Source: SIG588 sp045654545
GTDB taxonomy: Bacteria > Bacillota > Clostridia > Oscillospirales > Acutalibacteraceae
Assembly: GCA_045654545.1 (NCBI GenBank)
Contig: JAZONO010000079.1
Span: forward strand, 1 to 24,344
Direction: 5' to 3'
Length of the DNA stretch: 24,344 nucleotides
Part shown: piece by piece, positions 1 through 7,909 of the stretch
Layout of the letters: each line of letters opens with the position of its first letter
How positions within the stretch are numbered: position 1 is the first letter of the stretch
Program-made: the position numbers and the translations under genes
Notes under the pieces: model-generated
The model's database searches: none
What the model was told of the DNA's origin: nothing
Seen by the model: only the letters and a program-made list of their open reading frames with translations

Positions 1-746
1 AATTTGTCGGCAATCATCTCATCCAACTGGCGTTTTTCCAACACCACTTGGAACCAATCGTGGCTGTATTTCTTCAAAATACCCGTGCCGCCTGCCACCC
101 AGTCTTCCAACAGGGTGCCGATGTTGCCGATCAACTGTGAACGTTCACTGTCACGCAAATTTTGTGCCATTTCTTCTACATTGTCTATGTAGACCAGCAT
201 AACTGCCGGACGGCTGAGTTCGTATTCGGTCTCAACCTCTTTCAAATGGGTGATATCAATGTAGTAGAGGATGCGCAGGCCCTTTTCGCGTGCACCGATA
301 TTACGCATCATCACGCGGTATTGATGGGAATCCAACGTGATTTCCATACCGTTTTTCAGTTCACCGACCGCCATACCGCCGGTAACGCTGCTCACCGATT
401 CGCCATACACCTCGTTGTTATCAAGCACAGAGTTGCGAAACAGCGAGTTGTACCAAAGAATCTCTCCTTCTGCCGAGCACACAAGTGCCGGAAGCGGAAA
501 ATTCTCCACCGCCCCGCGTTCGGTATGGTTCAGGGATGCAACGACACGGTTCATATACCGCGCCACGTCGCGGCGCAGACGGAGCAGGCGCCCTGCCACG
601 TATCCGAGAACAAGCAGCAGCGCCACAATCTCCGCAATGAACAGATATTTATTGATGAAAAAATACGACACAGCAGTGAAGGTCACGAGGGTGAACAACA
701 TAACCCAAATAACGGGAGAAAAACGAAAAATGGGACGTTTTTTCAT
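1..746 (-). CDS. gdpP: GdpP-like cyclic-di-AMP phosphodiesterase, N-terminal part (truncated by window edge)
   Basis: The reading frame opens at ATG 746-744 behind an AAGGAAG ribosome site and stays open to the window edge, giving about 248 residues. Two hydrophobic segments lie near residues 11-30 and 34-52. A PAS-like region follows at roughly 80-165. The last part, containing PAVMLVYIDNVEEM, resembles the degenerate GGDEF domain of the GdpP/YybT family. In that family a C-terminal DHH/DHHA1 domain hydrolyses c-di-AMP at the membrane; that part lies outside this window, so the catalytic assignment rests on family architecture. The gene starts 36 bp after the RNase J stop on the same strand, so the two are probably cotranscribed. 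In many Firmicutes rplI and dnaB follow this gene, which could be checked to the left of the window. The alternative is another membrane PAS-GGDEF protein. Confidence 0.82.
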   Translation of the reverse strand, partial: MKKRPIFRFSPVIWVMLFTLVTFTAVSYFFINKYLFIAEIVALLLVLGYVAGRLLRLRRDVARYMNRVVASLNHTERGAVENFPLPALVCSAEGEILWYNSLFRNSVLDNNEVYGESVSSVTGGMAVGELKNGMEITLDSHQYRVMMRNIGAREKGLRILYYIDITHLKEVETEYELSRPAVMLVYIDNVEEMAQNLRDSERSQLIGNIGTLLEDWVAGGTGILKKYSHDWFQVVLEKRQLDEMIADK

Positions 747-782
747 GCGGTGTCACTTCCTTTCTTGTGAATTAAAGGATGG

Positions 783-2522
783 TTACACATCCATAATAAT
801 CGGCAGGATCATGGGACTGCGTTTGGTGCGTTGGAACACCATACGCGACAATTCATCACGGACACGCGTTTTCATGGTTGCCCAGTCGGCGTGTTCCAAA
901 CAGCAATCGTCCAATACACGATAGGTCAAATCTTTTGCTTCTTCGATCAGTTCCTCCGATTCGCGCACATACACAAATCCGCGCGAAACGATATCGGGAC
1001 CGGAGAGAATCAAACCGCTCATACGGTCGATGGAGGCGACCACTACAATCAGACCGTCCTCTGCCAAGTGACGGCGATCGCGCAACACAATGCTGCCGAC
1101 GTCGCCTACACCAAGACCGTCCACCAGCACGCGACCGGCAGGCACGGTGTCGACCACCACCATTTTATCGGGGGTCAATTCCACCACCATACCTAAATCG
1201 GCAATCAGAACGTCTTGCCGTTGCATCCCCATGGCATACGCCAATTCGGCATGCTTTTGCAAGTGCTTTTGCTCGCCGTGCACCGGGATAAAATAGCGTG
1301 GTTTGGTCAACCCCTGAATGATCTTCAACTCTTCACGGCAGGCGTGACCGGATACGTGTACGTCATACATACGATCATACACCACTTCACATCCGCGTTT
1401 GAGCAACTCATCCACCACGCGACCCACCATCTTTTCGTTTCCCGGAATGGGGTTTGCGGAAATAATGATGTAATCATCGGGGCCGACTTCCACCTTGCGG
1501 TGATCCGAAAATGCCATACGGGACAAAGCGGACATTGGTTCGCCCTGACTGCCGGTGGTGATGAGGGTCACCTTATCTTTGGGATAGCGGTTAATGATGT
1601 CGATGTCAATCATAATCTCCTGCGGACAACGCAGGTAGCCGAGTTCGATCGCAATAGAAACGTAGTTCAGCATGCTGCGCCCCGAAATTGCCACTTTGCG
1701 CCCGTCGCGTTCGGCGGCATCGATGATCTGCTGAATGCGATGAAGATTTGAGGAGAAGGTAGCAATGATGAGGCGTTTGCCCTCCGCTTTTGGGAACAGG
1801 TTGGCAAAACTTTCGCCAACGGTGCGCTCACTGGGGGTATAGCCGGGACGTTCCGCGTTGGTGGAATCCGCCATCAACGCCAACACACCGCTCTTCCCCA
1901 GTTCGCCCAAACGGGTGAGATCGATCATTTCGCCTGAAATCGGGGTACAGTCAATTTTAAAGTCGCCCGTGTGAACGATGTATCCGCCGGACGTTTTGAT
2001 CGCCAACGCCATGGCATCGGGGATGGAGTGATTGACACGGATAAATTCGGCAGACATCGAACCCAACGGCACCACGGTTCCTGCCTTCACTTCGTGCAGG
2101 ATGGCGGTGTTGGCAAGTCCGTGTTCACTAAGTTTGGAACGAATCAGTGCCAAGGTCAATTTCGCGGCATAGATCGGCAGGTTGACCAGTTTCAACAGAT
2201 ACGGCAAACCGCCGATGTGGTCTTCGTGACCGTGGGTCACCAAAATGCCGCGAATGCGGTCTTTGTTGCGTTCAACCCACGTGTAGTCGGCCAACACGAT
2301 GTCCACGCCGGGCATATCTTCATCCGGGAAGGACATACCGCAATCGATCAACACGGCATCGTTGCCGTGTTCGATCATGGTGATGTTTTTGCCGATTTCA
2401 TTCAAACCGCCTAAAAACGTAATTTTCACGGGAAGAACCGTTTTTTCCATTTTGGAGGGAGCGGATTTCGTCTGCGTATTGCGTTTTGTCGTTTTGGCAT
2501 TTCGTGCAGTTTCGTTTGTCAA
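783..2522 (-). CDS. rnj: Ribonuclease J
   Basis: This 579-residue protein belongs to the beta-lactamase-fold/beta-CASP RNase J family, which combines endonuclease and 5'-3' exonuclease activity in mRNA decay and rRNA maturation. The metal-binding motif HGHEDH is visible at residues 97-102. The beta-CASP part follows, with SGHACREELK and PVHGEQKHLQKHAELA typical of the family, and then the C-terminal domain. The start is a TTG at 2522-2520, placed 7 nt after AAGGAGG. An internal ATG at residue 25 would remove a Lys/Thr-rich tail but has no comparable ribosome site. Such basic N-terminal extensions are common in clostridial RNase J. It heads an operon with the gdpP-like gene. The divergent region to the right holds a candidate promoter and a palindrome. 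Confidence 0.95.
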   Translation of the reverse strand: MTNETARNAKTTKRNTQTKSAPSKMEKTVLPVKITFLGGLNEIGKNITMIEHGNDAVLIDCGMSFPDEDMPGVDIVLADYTWVERNKDRIRGILVTHGHEDHIGGLPYLLKLVNLPIYAAKLTLALIRSKLSEHGLANTAILHEVKAGTVVPLGSMSAEFIRVNHSIPDAMALAIKTSGGYIVHTGDFKIDCTPISGEMIDLTRLGELGKSGVLALMADSTNAERPGYTPSERTVGESFANLFPKAEGKRLIIATFSSNLHRIQQIIDAAERDGRKVAISGRSMLNYVSIAIELGYLRCPQEIMIDIDIINRYPKDKVTLITTGSQGEPMSALSRMAFSDHRKVEVGPDDYIIISANPIPGNEKMVGRVVDELLKRGCEVVYDRMYDVHVSGHACREELKIIQGLTKPRYFIPVHGEQKHLQKHAELAYAMGMQRQDVLIADLGMVVELTPDKMVVVDTVPAGRVLVDGLGVGDVGSIVLRDRRHLAEDGLIVVVASIDRMSGLILSGPDIVSRGFVYVRESEELIEEAKDLTYRVLDDCCLEHADWATMKTRVRDELSRMVFQRTKRSPMILPIIMDV

Positions 2523-2586
2523 AATATAGCCTCCTTAGAGAATCAAGATGTATGTAAAATACAGTGGTTATTTCTTGTGTTGATTC

Positions 2587-2600
2587 TATGCGAACGCATA
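2587..2600. promoter_or_regulatory. Palindrome TATGCG-AA-CGCATA in the RNase J leader
   Basis: Two perfect 6-nt arms are separated by AA. The site lies just downstream of the candidate -10 elements for the RNase J operon, where a repressor operator could sit. No known regulator motif is recognised. Confidence 0.35.
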
Positions 2601-2607
2601 AATACCC

Positions 2608-2647
2608 AATATATAATCATTATATACTATAAAACAATTTCGCACAA
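2608..2647 (-). promoter_or_regulatory. Candidate promoter region of RNase J operon
   Basis: Reading the minus strand, a perfect TATAAT (2624-2619) lies 17 nt after a weak -35, TTGTGC (2647-2642). An overlapping alternative is TTGTTT (2637-2632) with TATATT (2613-2608) at 18 nt. Either would leave an untranslated leader of roughly 80-90 nt before the TTG start. The region is very AT-rich, so the exact choice is uncertain. Confidence 0.5.
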
Positions 2648-2708
2648 ATGTCAAGTGTTCCCCGCTCTCTGTCACACAGATTATTGGCAAATTTTCCTGT
2701 ATTATTAC

Positions 2709-2737
2709 TTGCGGTAGCGAAAAAAATATGCTATGAT
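2709..2737 (+). promoter_or_regulatory. Sigma-A-type promoter of rnhA
   Basis: TTGCGG (2709-2714) and TATGAT (2732-2737) are separated by exactly 17 nt and lie about 30 nt upstream of the rnhA start codon. Confidence 0.7.
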
Positions 2738-2767
2738 GATTTTCGTATTGCGGAAAGGGTGAAATCT

Positions 2768-3208
2768 ATGAAAACAGTTGAGTTATTTACAGACGGTGCT
2801 TGTTCCGGAAATCCGGGTCCCGGCGGTTGGGGCGTGGTGTTACGATACAACGGTCATGAGAAGGAATTGAGCGGCGGTGCGGCACAGACGACCAACAACC
2901 GCATGGAACTTACCGCGGTGATCGAGGGCTTAAAAGCACTCAAAGAGCCTTGTTGTGTACGGTTGTGCAGCGATTCCAAATATGTCATTGACGGATTGCA
3001 AAAAGGATGGGCAGAATCCTGGAAAAAGAACGGGTGGCGCAAAGCGGACAAGTCCCCTGCTTTGAACCCCGATTTGTGGGAAGAATTGCTTGCCTTGACC
3101 GCCATCCACACACTTACCTATCAATGGGTACACGGGCATCAAGGACATCCTGAAAACGAGCATTGTGATGCTTTGGCGGTGGCGCAATCGCAAAAATTTA
3201 CAGGTTGA
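2768..3208 (+). CDS. rnhA: Ribonuclease HI
   Basis: This 146-residue protein degrades the RNA strand of RNA-DNA hybrids. The four carboxylates of the family are visible: D9 in FTDGACSGNPGPGG, E47 in NNRMEL, D69 in CSDSKYV and D134 in NEHCDALA. The basic-loop WKKNGWR and the HGHQGHPEN loop are also present. The length matches bacterial RNase HI of the E. coli type. The ATG at 2768 is preferred because the family starts right before the first beta strand. The longer in-frame extension from 2648 would cover the promoter. A purine-rich AAAGGGTG serves as ribosome site. No terminator is visible after it, so some read-through into the cysteine desulfurase gene is possible. Confidence 0.95.
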   Translation: MKTVELFTDGACSGNPGPGGWGVVLRYNGHEKELSGGAAQTTNNRMELTAVIEGLKALKEPCCVRLCSDSKYVIDGLQKGWAESWKKNGWRKADKSPALNPDLWEELLALTAIHTLTYQWVHGHQGHPENEHCDALAVAQSQKFTG

Positions 3209-3253
3209 CCAAAGTGTGCGCATAATTCACCCCAAAGTTCTACATTTTACGTA

Positions 3254-3282
3254 TTGCAATCTCTACCAAAATGGTATATATT
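3254..3282 (+). promoter_or_regulatory. Sigma-A-type promoter of the cysteine desulfurase-iscU operon
   Basis: TTGCAA (3254-3259) and TATATT (3277-3282) have a 17-nt spacer. The predicted start point is about 35 nt before the ATG at 3323. No Fe-S regulator box was recognised. Confidence 0.65.
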
Positions 3283-3322
3283 ATGTTTGAACCCTTTGAG
3301 TGAAAGGTGGTTACAAAAAAAC

Positions 3323-4513
3323 ATGACTCAACGAATGGTTTATGCAGACAACGCCGCCACAACCAAATTGTCCTCGCAGGCCCTGGATGCGATGATGCCG
3401 TATCTCACGGAAGAATACGGTAACCCCTCTTCCCTGTACGCATTCGGACAAATGTCACGTGAAGCGATCGATACCGCACGTCAAACGGTGGCGACGTGTC
3501 TCGGTTGTCTGCCCACAGAGGTGTATTTCACGTCGGGCGGCAGCGAGGCGGATAACTGGGCGATCAAAATGGCGGCCAACGCTATGAAAGCCAAAGGAAA
3601 AACCCACATCATTTCCACCATGTTCGAACATCATGCGGTGCTTCACACGTTGGATGCCCTTGAAAAGCAAGGGTTTACCGTAACGCTTTTGCCGGTATAC
3701 GATAATGGTATCGTGAAGGTTGAAGATGTGAAAGCGGCGATTCGTCCCGAAACGGGTCTTTGTACGGTGATGTTTGCGAACAATGAAATCGGGACGATTC
3801 AACCGATTGCAGAGATCGGTAAGATTTGCCGCGATGCCGGCGTGCTGTTCCACACCGATGCGGTGCAAGCGGTGGGACACATTCCCGTGAACTTTGCGGA
3901 GATGCATATCGATATGTTGTCGCTTTCTGCTCATAAATTCCACGGACCGAAAGGTGTCGGTGCGCTTTTGTGTCGCCGCGGTGTGCGGTTTGGCAACTTG
4001 ATCGATGGCGGTGCGCAGGAAAATCGCCGTCGTGCCGGAACGGAAAATACCGCCGGCATTGTGGGCATGGCCACGGCATTGAAACATTGCTGTGATCGCT
4101 TGGATGAAACAATAACAAACGTCAGCCGCAAACGTGACCGTTTGATCGATGGGCTGCTCTCTTCGTGTGTACGCAGTCGTTTAAACGGTGATCGTACGAC
4201 ACGTCTGCCCGGTAATGTCAACGTCAGTTTTGAAGGTATTGAAGGCGAAAGCTTGCTCTTGATGTTGGATATGTTCGGGATCTGTGCTTCGTCGGGTTCG
4301 GCCTGCACGTCGGGTTCGTTGGATCCGAGCCACGTGTTGCTCTCCATTGGGTTGAAGCACGAGATCGCCCACGGTTCGTTGCGCTTGTCCATTTCGGAAG
4401 ACACAACCGATGAAGACGTGGCATATATTTTGGAAAAAGTACCTCCGGTGGTTTCGCGCTTACGTGAGATGTCGCCGCTGTGGGAAACGATTATGAAATC
4501 GGAGAATACGTAA
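3323..4513 (+). CDS. iscS: Cysteine desulfurase, NifS/IscS family
   Basis: This 396-residue PLP enzyme converts cysteine to alanine and passes the sulfur as a persulfide to Fe-S assembly and other acceptors. The PLP lysine is K205 in LSAHKFHGPKG. The sulfur-carrying cysteine is C328 in SSGSACTSGSLDPSHVLL, the short-loop form typical of NifS/IscS rather than SufS. The N-terminal YADNAATTK is also typical. The ATG at 3323 is chosen because it precedes the conserved N terminus; the AAAGGTGG ribosome site is a little far (about 13 nt). An ATG at 3335 is possible. The iscU gene starts 14 nt after the stop, and the two form one operon. Strains of this group often carry iscR and mnmA nearby; neither is here. 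Confidence 0.95.
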   Translation: MTQRMVYADNAATTKLSSQALDAMMPYLTEEYGNPSSLYAFGQMSREAIDTARQTVATCLGCLPTEVYFTSGGSEADNWAIKMAANAMKAKGKTHIISTMFEHHAVLHTLDALEKQGFTVTLLPVYDNGIVKVEDVKAAIRPETGLCTVMFANNEIGTIQPIAEIGKICRDAGVLFHTDAVQAVGHIPVNFAEMHIDMLSLSAHKFHGPKGVGALLCRRGVRFGNLIDGGAQENRRRAGTENTAGIVGMATALKHCCDRLDETITNVSRKRDRLIDGLLSSCVRSRLNGDRTTRLPGNVNVSFEGIEGESLLLMLDMFGICASSGSACTSGSLDPSHVLLSIGLKHEIAHGSLRLSISEDTTDEDVAYILEKVPPVVSRLREMSPLWETIMKSENT

Positions 4514-4527
4514 AGAGAGGATACGCT

Positions 4528-4968
4528 ATGGCAGCATTTTACAGCGAAAAAGTTATGGATCACTTCACCAATCCTCGCAACGTTGGTGAGATCGCCGATG
4601 CCAACGGTATTGGCGAGATCGGCAACGCAAAGTGCGGCGATATTATGAAGATGTACATCCGTGTGGAAAACGGGATCATTGCCGACGTGAAATTTAAAAC
4701 GTTCGGTTGCGGTTCCGCCATTGCCACCAGTTCGATTGCCACCGAGATGATCATGGGAAAAACCATTGAGGAAGCGTTGCAACTTTCCAACAAAGCGGTG
4801 GTGGAAGCGCTGGACGGTCTTCCCTCCCACAAGATCCACTGCTCGGTGCTGGCAGAACAAGCAATCAAAGCGGCCATCGCCGATTACTATCAGCGTCAGG
4901 GCATTGATCCCGAACCGATTGTCGGCAAACTGCAAACGGCAGAAGAAATCGAAGCTTGTCACATCTAA
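4528..4968 (+). CDS. iscU: Fe-S cluster assembly scaffold, IscU/NifU N-terminal type
   Basis: This 146-residue scaffold protein holds nascent Fe-S clusters using sulfur from the adjacent cysteine desulfurase. The three cluster-binding cysteines are C36 (GNAKCGD), C61 (TFGCGSAIA) and C105 (HKIHCSVLAE), with the stabilising Asp at D38. The ATG at 4528 follows AGAGAGG at good spacing; an in-frame extension upstream runs back into iscS and is not needed. It is the last gene of the operon and is followed directly by a strong terminator. It lacks the ferredoxin-like and C-terminal Nfu domains of full-length NifU. Confidence 0.95.
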   Translation: MAAFYSEKVMDHFTNPRNVGEIADANGIGEIGNAKCGDIMKMYIRVENGIIADVKFKTFGCGSAIATSSIATEMIMGKTIEEALQLSNKAVVEALDGLPSHKIHCSVLAEQAIKAAIADYYQRQGIDPEPIVGKLQTAEEIEACHI

Positions 4969-4970
4969 CC

Positions 4971-5013
4971 AAAAAGCGCAGTTCACACAACGTGTGTGAA
5001 CTGCGCTTTTTTT
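4971..5013 (+). terminator. Rho-independent terminator of the iscS-iscU operon
   Basis: Two 19-nt perfectly complementary arms (4971-4989 and 4993-5011) flank a 3-nt loop, followed by a T run. The left arm begins with five A residues, so it could also stop transcripts coming from the right. Confidence 0.93.
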
Positions 5014-5044
5014 GTACATACTCAAGGTAAAAGGAGTGATTGTT

Positions 5045-5185
5045 TTGCGCTTTTGCCGTTATGTATGTTTACTCGGTGTTTTGGGAGGCTTGTTGCTCGC
5101 CGCGGTATGCGGTGCGGCGCTGTATTACTCGGAATCCTCGCTTTTGATCTTGTGCATTTGCATCTGTGCCATAACCAGACCGTAA
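5045..5185 (+). CDS. Possible small hydrophobic protein, 46 aa (uncertain)
   Basis: A TTG codon at 5045 lies 8 nt after a good AAAGGAG ribosome site (5030-5036) and opens a 46-codon frame ending at TAA 5183-5185. The first 28 residues look like a membrane anchor or signal segment: two basic residues, then LLGVLGGLLLAAVCGAALYY. The last 20 codons run antisense over the 3' end of the ABC exporter gene, and that part (LLILCICICAITRP) may simply be the antisense shadow. No homologue is recognised. It could be a genuine small membrane protein, or the 5' stub of a larger gene cut off when the convergent exporter operon was joined here. It sits directly behind the iscU terminator with no clear promoter. 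Confidence 0.3.
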   Translation: MRFCRYVCLLGVLGGLLLAAVCGAALYYSESSLLILCICICAITRP

Positions 5186-7326
5186 TACACGCCTTTTTGA
5201 CGAATCAGCTCGTTGTGTGTGCCCATCTCGGCAATGCCGTGTTTATCCAGCACAAAAATGCGATCGGCGTTGCGTAAGGTGGACAAGCGGTGAGCAATGG
5301 CAAAGGTGGTGCGCCCTTCGGTGAGGCGGTCAAGTGCCTCTTGAATTTGGAATTCCGTTTCGGTGTCCAAACTGCTGGTGGCTTCATCCAACACCAGTAA
5401 CTGCGGACGGTGCAGAATTGCACGGGCAATGGCGATGCGTTGCCGTTCACCGCCCGATAACGTGTATCCGTGTTCCCCGACGTACGTGTCGTATCCATCG
5501 GGAAATTTAACAATAAATTCGTGTGCATTCGCCATTTTGGCTGCTTGGATGACCTCTTCTTTGGTCGCATCGGGTTTGGCGTAGCGAATATTGTCAAAAA
5601 TCGATCCCGTGAAAAGGAACGTCTCCTGTAACACCACACCGATTTGATTGTGTAACCCTGCTTTGGAAAACTCGCGCAGGTCAACACCGTCCACCCAAAT
5701 GCGTCCGTCATCGGCATCGTACAATCGCATGATCAGGTTGATCAGCGTGGATTTGCCCGAGCCGGAAGCCCCCACAAGACCGATCATCTCGCCCGGTTGC
5801 ACGTCAAAATTGATTTTTTCCAACACGGGTTCATACGAACGGTAACCAAACGTTACGTTTTCGAACCGAATATGTCCGTGAATGTCAATATCTTTCGGAT
5901 GCTCGTGTTCCGCTACGTCGGATTCTTCGTCCAAAATGTCATAAATCCGTTCGAGCGAATTGGTCAGACGCATCAACATACGCGGTAAACGGGTCAGCCA
6001 ACCGAGCGGACCGAACAGCATTGACGCATACGCCGACAACTGGGTCAGTTCACCGATGGTCATGTTCCCACGCAACACGTCCGAACCGCCGAAATAAAAC
6101 ACGAAGAAAGTGCCCGTTGTCAAAATCAAGGTAACAAACGGATACAGTGTGGCAAAGAAGCGCTCGTTGCGTTGTTGCAATTTGCAGTACCGTTCGGTAT
6201 AGCGCTTGAAACGCGCACTTTCGCGTTCTTCCTGACCAAACGATTTCACCACGCGAATGCCGGAAATAATGTCTTGCAAACGGTTGTTTACTTGGTCATT
6301 ATATCGCCATTGTTGCCGCCACAAGCGCATTTCCCGTTTGTGGAAGGTACGCACCAGCACGGCAGCCAACGGTAAAAATGCCACGGTAATGAGCGCCAAC
6401 GTCGGGTTCATAATGAACATGATGACGATGGCACCGCCCATGGTGAACAGTTGGTTAAACATGCCGGCAAAGACTTCTTCCATGAATTGCCGTACCTGCC
6501 CCGTGTCGTCCACCACGCGATTCATCAATTCGCCCGCTTGCCGTTTATCCACAAACGACAGGGATAACAGATTGATCTTCTCGAACACGCGTTGGCGTAA
6601 ATCGCGGCTGATGCGCGTGCCCAAACGGTTGCTTAACACGGTGCGCAAAATGCGGCAAGTGAGTGCAATCGCCAACATACCGAACATCAACGCAAAGAAG
6701 GTGACAATATCCTGCCAGCGCCCTTTGGCAGGTACCAACACGTTGTCGATAAAATTGCGTTGAACAAACTGCTGACCCAGCGCAATCGCCGAAGTGGCTG
6801 CAATAAACAATGTGAGCAATAAAAGCGGCAATACGTAACGGTGACACAGATCCCACAAGCGGCGGAAGGTGCGCCCACCGCCGTTACAGCGCGGACAGTC
6901 GATTGTGCCGGGCAATACCGCACCGCATTTTTGGCAATAGCGTTCCTTTTCGGGGCTTTCCAGAATACGGTGCTCGTTACGGCAAAACAGCGTGGCCCCG
7001 CGTGCTACGTAGGAAATGCGCACCATATGGCGCATGCTGAAACGACAAAGCAGGGTGTCCACCCCATCGCTTCGTGCCGCCAAATTGCCGCTGTCCACGT
7101 TGGAAATGCAAAGGATTTCATCCTGTGCGGTCAAATCAACGTTTGCGACAAGTTCCCCATTTTGCAAACACAAAAGATGCGTGTGTGTCACAACAATCCA
7201 CCCGTCGCTGCAAAAGTGACCTTCCGCCGTCAGGTCATACGGAACACAGTATTCGATTTTCTCTGTGTGCAAATGCGCCGCAACCAGCGACGCTTCGCGC
7301 TCGGGTAGCGTGTAAAGTAAATTCAT
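5125..7326 (-). CDS. ABC exporter (fused membrane and ATPase domains) with N-terminal soluble domain and zinc ribbon
   Basis: This 733-residue half-transporter is the third gene of an ABC/DUF1854/ABC operon. Residues 1 to about 125 form a soluble beta-rich domain that I cannot name. A zinc ribbon follows, with CxxC pairs at 131/134 and 144/147. Then comes a six-helix type IV exporter membrane domain (about 160-450) and a complete ATPase. The ATPase has Walker A GASGSGKST (about 522), signature LSGGERQR (about 625), Walker B LLVLDEATSSLD with catalytic Glu, and the switch His in AHRLSTL. All catalytic residues are present. The substrate cannot be read from sequence. It starts 13 nt after the DUF1854 stop, behind GAGGGA. 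It probably dimerises with the exporter encoded at 7906-10290. Standard six-helix exporters lack this N-terminal module. Confidence 0.9.
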   Translation of the reverse strand: MNLLYTLPEREASLVAAHLHTEKIEYCVPYDLTAEGHFCSDGWIVVTHTHLLCLQNGELVANVDLTAQDEILCISNVDSGNLAARSDGVDTLLCRFSMRHMVRISYVARGATLFCRNEHRILESPEKERYCQKCGAVLPGTIDCPRCNGGGRTFRRLWDLCHRYVLPLLLLTLFIAATSAIALGQQFVQRNFIDNVLVPAKGRWQDIVTFFALMFGMLAIALTCRILRTVLSNRLGTRISRDLRQRVFEKINLLSLSFVDKRQAGELMNRVVDDTGQVRQFMEEVFAGMFNQLFTMGGAIVIMFIMNPTLALITVAFLPLAAVLVRTFHKREMRLWRQQWRYNDQVNNRLQDIISGIRVVKSFGQEERESARFKRYTERYCKLQQRNERFFATLYPFVTLILTTGTFFVFYFGGSDVLRGNMTIGELTQLSAYASMLFGPLGWLTRLPRMLMRLTNSLERIYDILDEESDVAEHEHPKDIDIHGHIRFENVTFGYRSYEPVLEKINFDVQPGEMIGLVGASGSGKSTLINLIMRLYDADDGRIWVDGVDLREFSKAGLHNQIGVVLQETFLFTGSIFDNIRYAKPDATKEEVIQAAKMANAHEFIVKFPDGYDTYVGEHGYTLSGGERQRIAIARAILHRPQLLVLDEATSSLDTETEFQIQEALDRLTEGRTTFAIAHRLSTLRNADRIFVLDKHGIAEMGTHNELIRQKGVYYGLVMAQMQMHKIKSEDSE

Positions 7327-7339
7327 AACGTCCCTCGTG

Positions 7340-7909
7340 TCAGATAAACAAATCGATTTTTTTGGCTTCTTTAGCGGTCAATACGTTCAAATCGGGAATT
7401 TCAAAACGGTTACCGTCCAAATCGTTCACCAAATAGCGATCTTTGCCGATGGAATACACACTGCCGCCGCCCATACGTGCGGTGAAACGGCAACGACCGC
7501 GATCGGTCGTAACGTCCCAATACGAGTACCCGTATTCTGCCTTGATATCGTGGAGCTTCAAGATTTTCGGTGAAAAATAGCGCAATTCCATCTGTTCACA
7601 CAACATCTCTTGCACGTCTTTGGGCAGTGCGGTCAAATCTTCGATCAAACCGATCTCTTTGCCGTCATTTTCCACCTCGCGCACCGAAATGTAATGGGTG
7701 GGATCGGAGTGCGGAAAACAACGGTGAATCGCCACACGCGGATAGGTCTTATCGTTGTATTGTAACGAAACAAAGCCACCTTTTGTGCGCGAAAACAAAG
7801 CATTTTCCGCCGTAATGGCACGCATGGCGATCAAATCTTCCACTGCTTGTTTTTCCTTGGCGATCACATCGTTTTCTGTGTTTGTCGCCTGCAACATGTT
7901 CTCGCTCAT
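7340..7909 (-). CDS. DUF1854 family protein
   Basis: This 189-residue soluble protein carries the hallmark C-terminal region of DUF1854: YFSPKILKLHDIKAEYGYSYW, here residues about 110-130, then a WDVTTDRG strand and DLDGNRFEIPDL near the end. The molecular function of the family is unknown. From memory, relatives in beta-proteobacteria sit beside an ABC transporter near cyanophycin genes and are annotated as cyanophycin-metabolism associated; no cyanophycin gene is seen here. The start overlaps the upstream ABC stop as ATGA, which implies translational coupling, and the AGGAG ribosome site is very close to the ATG. A second ATG four codons in is possible. Flanked on both sides by exporter genes, it is most likely an accessory subunit or regulator of the transporter. 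Confidence 0.85.
   Translation of the reverse strand: MSENMLQATNTENDVIAKEKQAVEDLIAMRAITAENALFSRTKGGFVSLQYNDKTYPRVAIHRCFPHSDPTHYISVREVENDGKEIGLIEDLTALPKDVQEMLCEQMELRYFSPKILKLHDIKAEYGYSYWDVTTDRGRCRFTARMGGGSVYSIGKDRYLVNDLDGNRFEIPDLNVLTAKEAKKIDLFI

Noticed and set aside
3931..5025. A 364-codon minus-strand frame opposite iscS and iscU
   Set aside because: Antisense to two certain genes and starts within the iscU terminator.
5093..5118. GC-rich inverted repeat (CGCCGC/GCGGCG arms) considered as terminator of the exporter operon
   Set aside because: Only six base pairs with a 10-nt loop and no T tract on either side.
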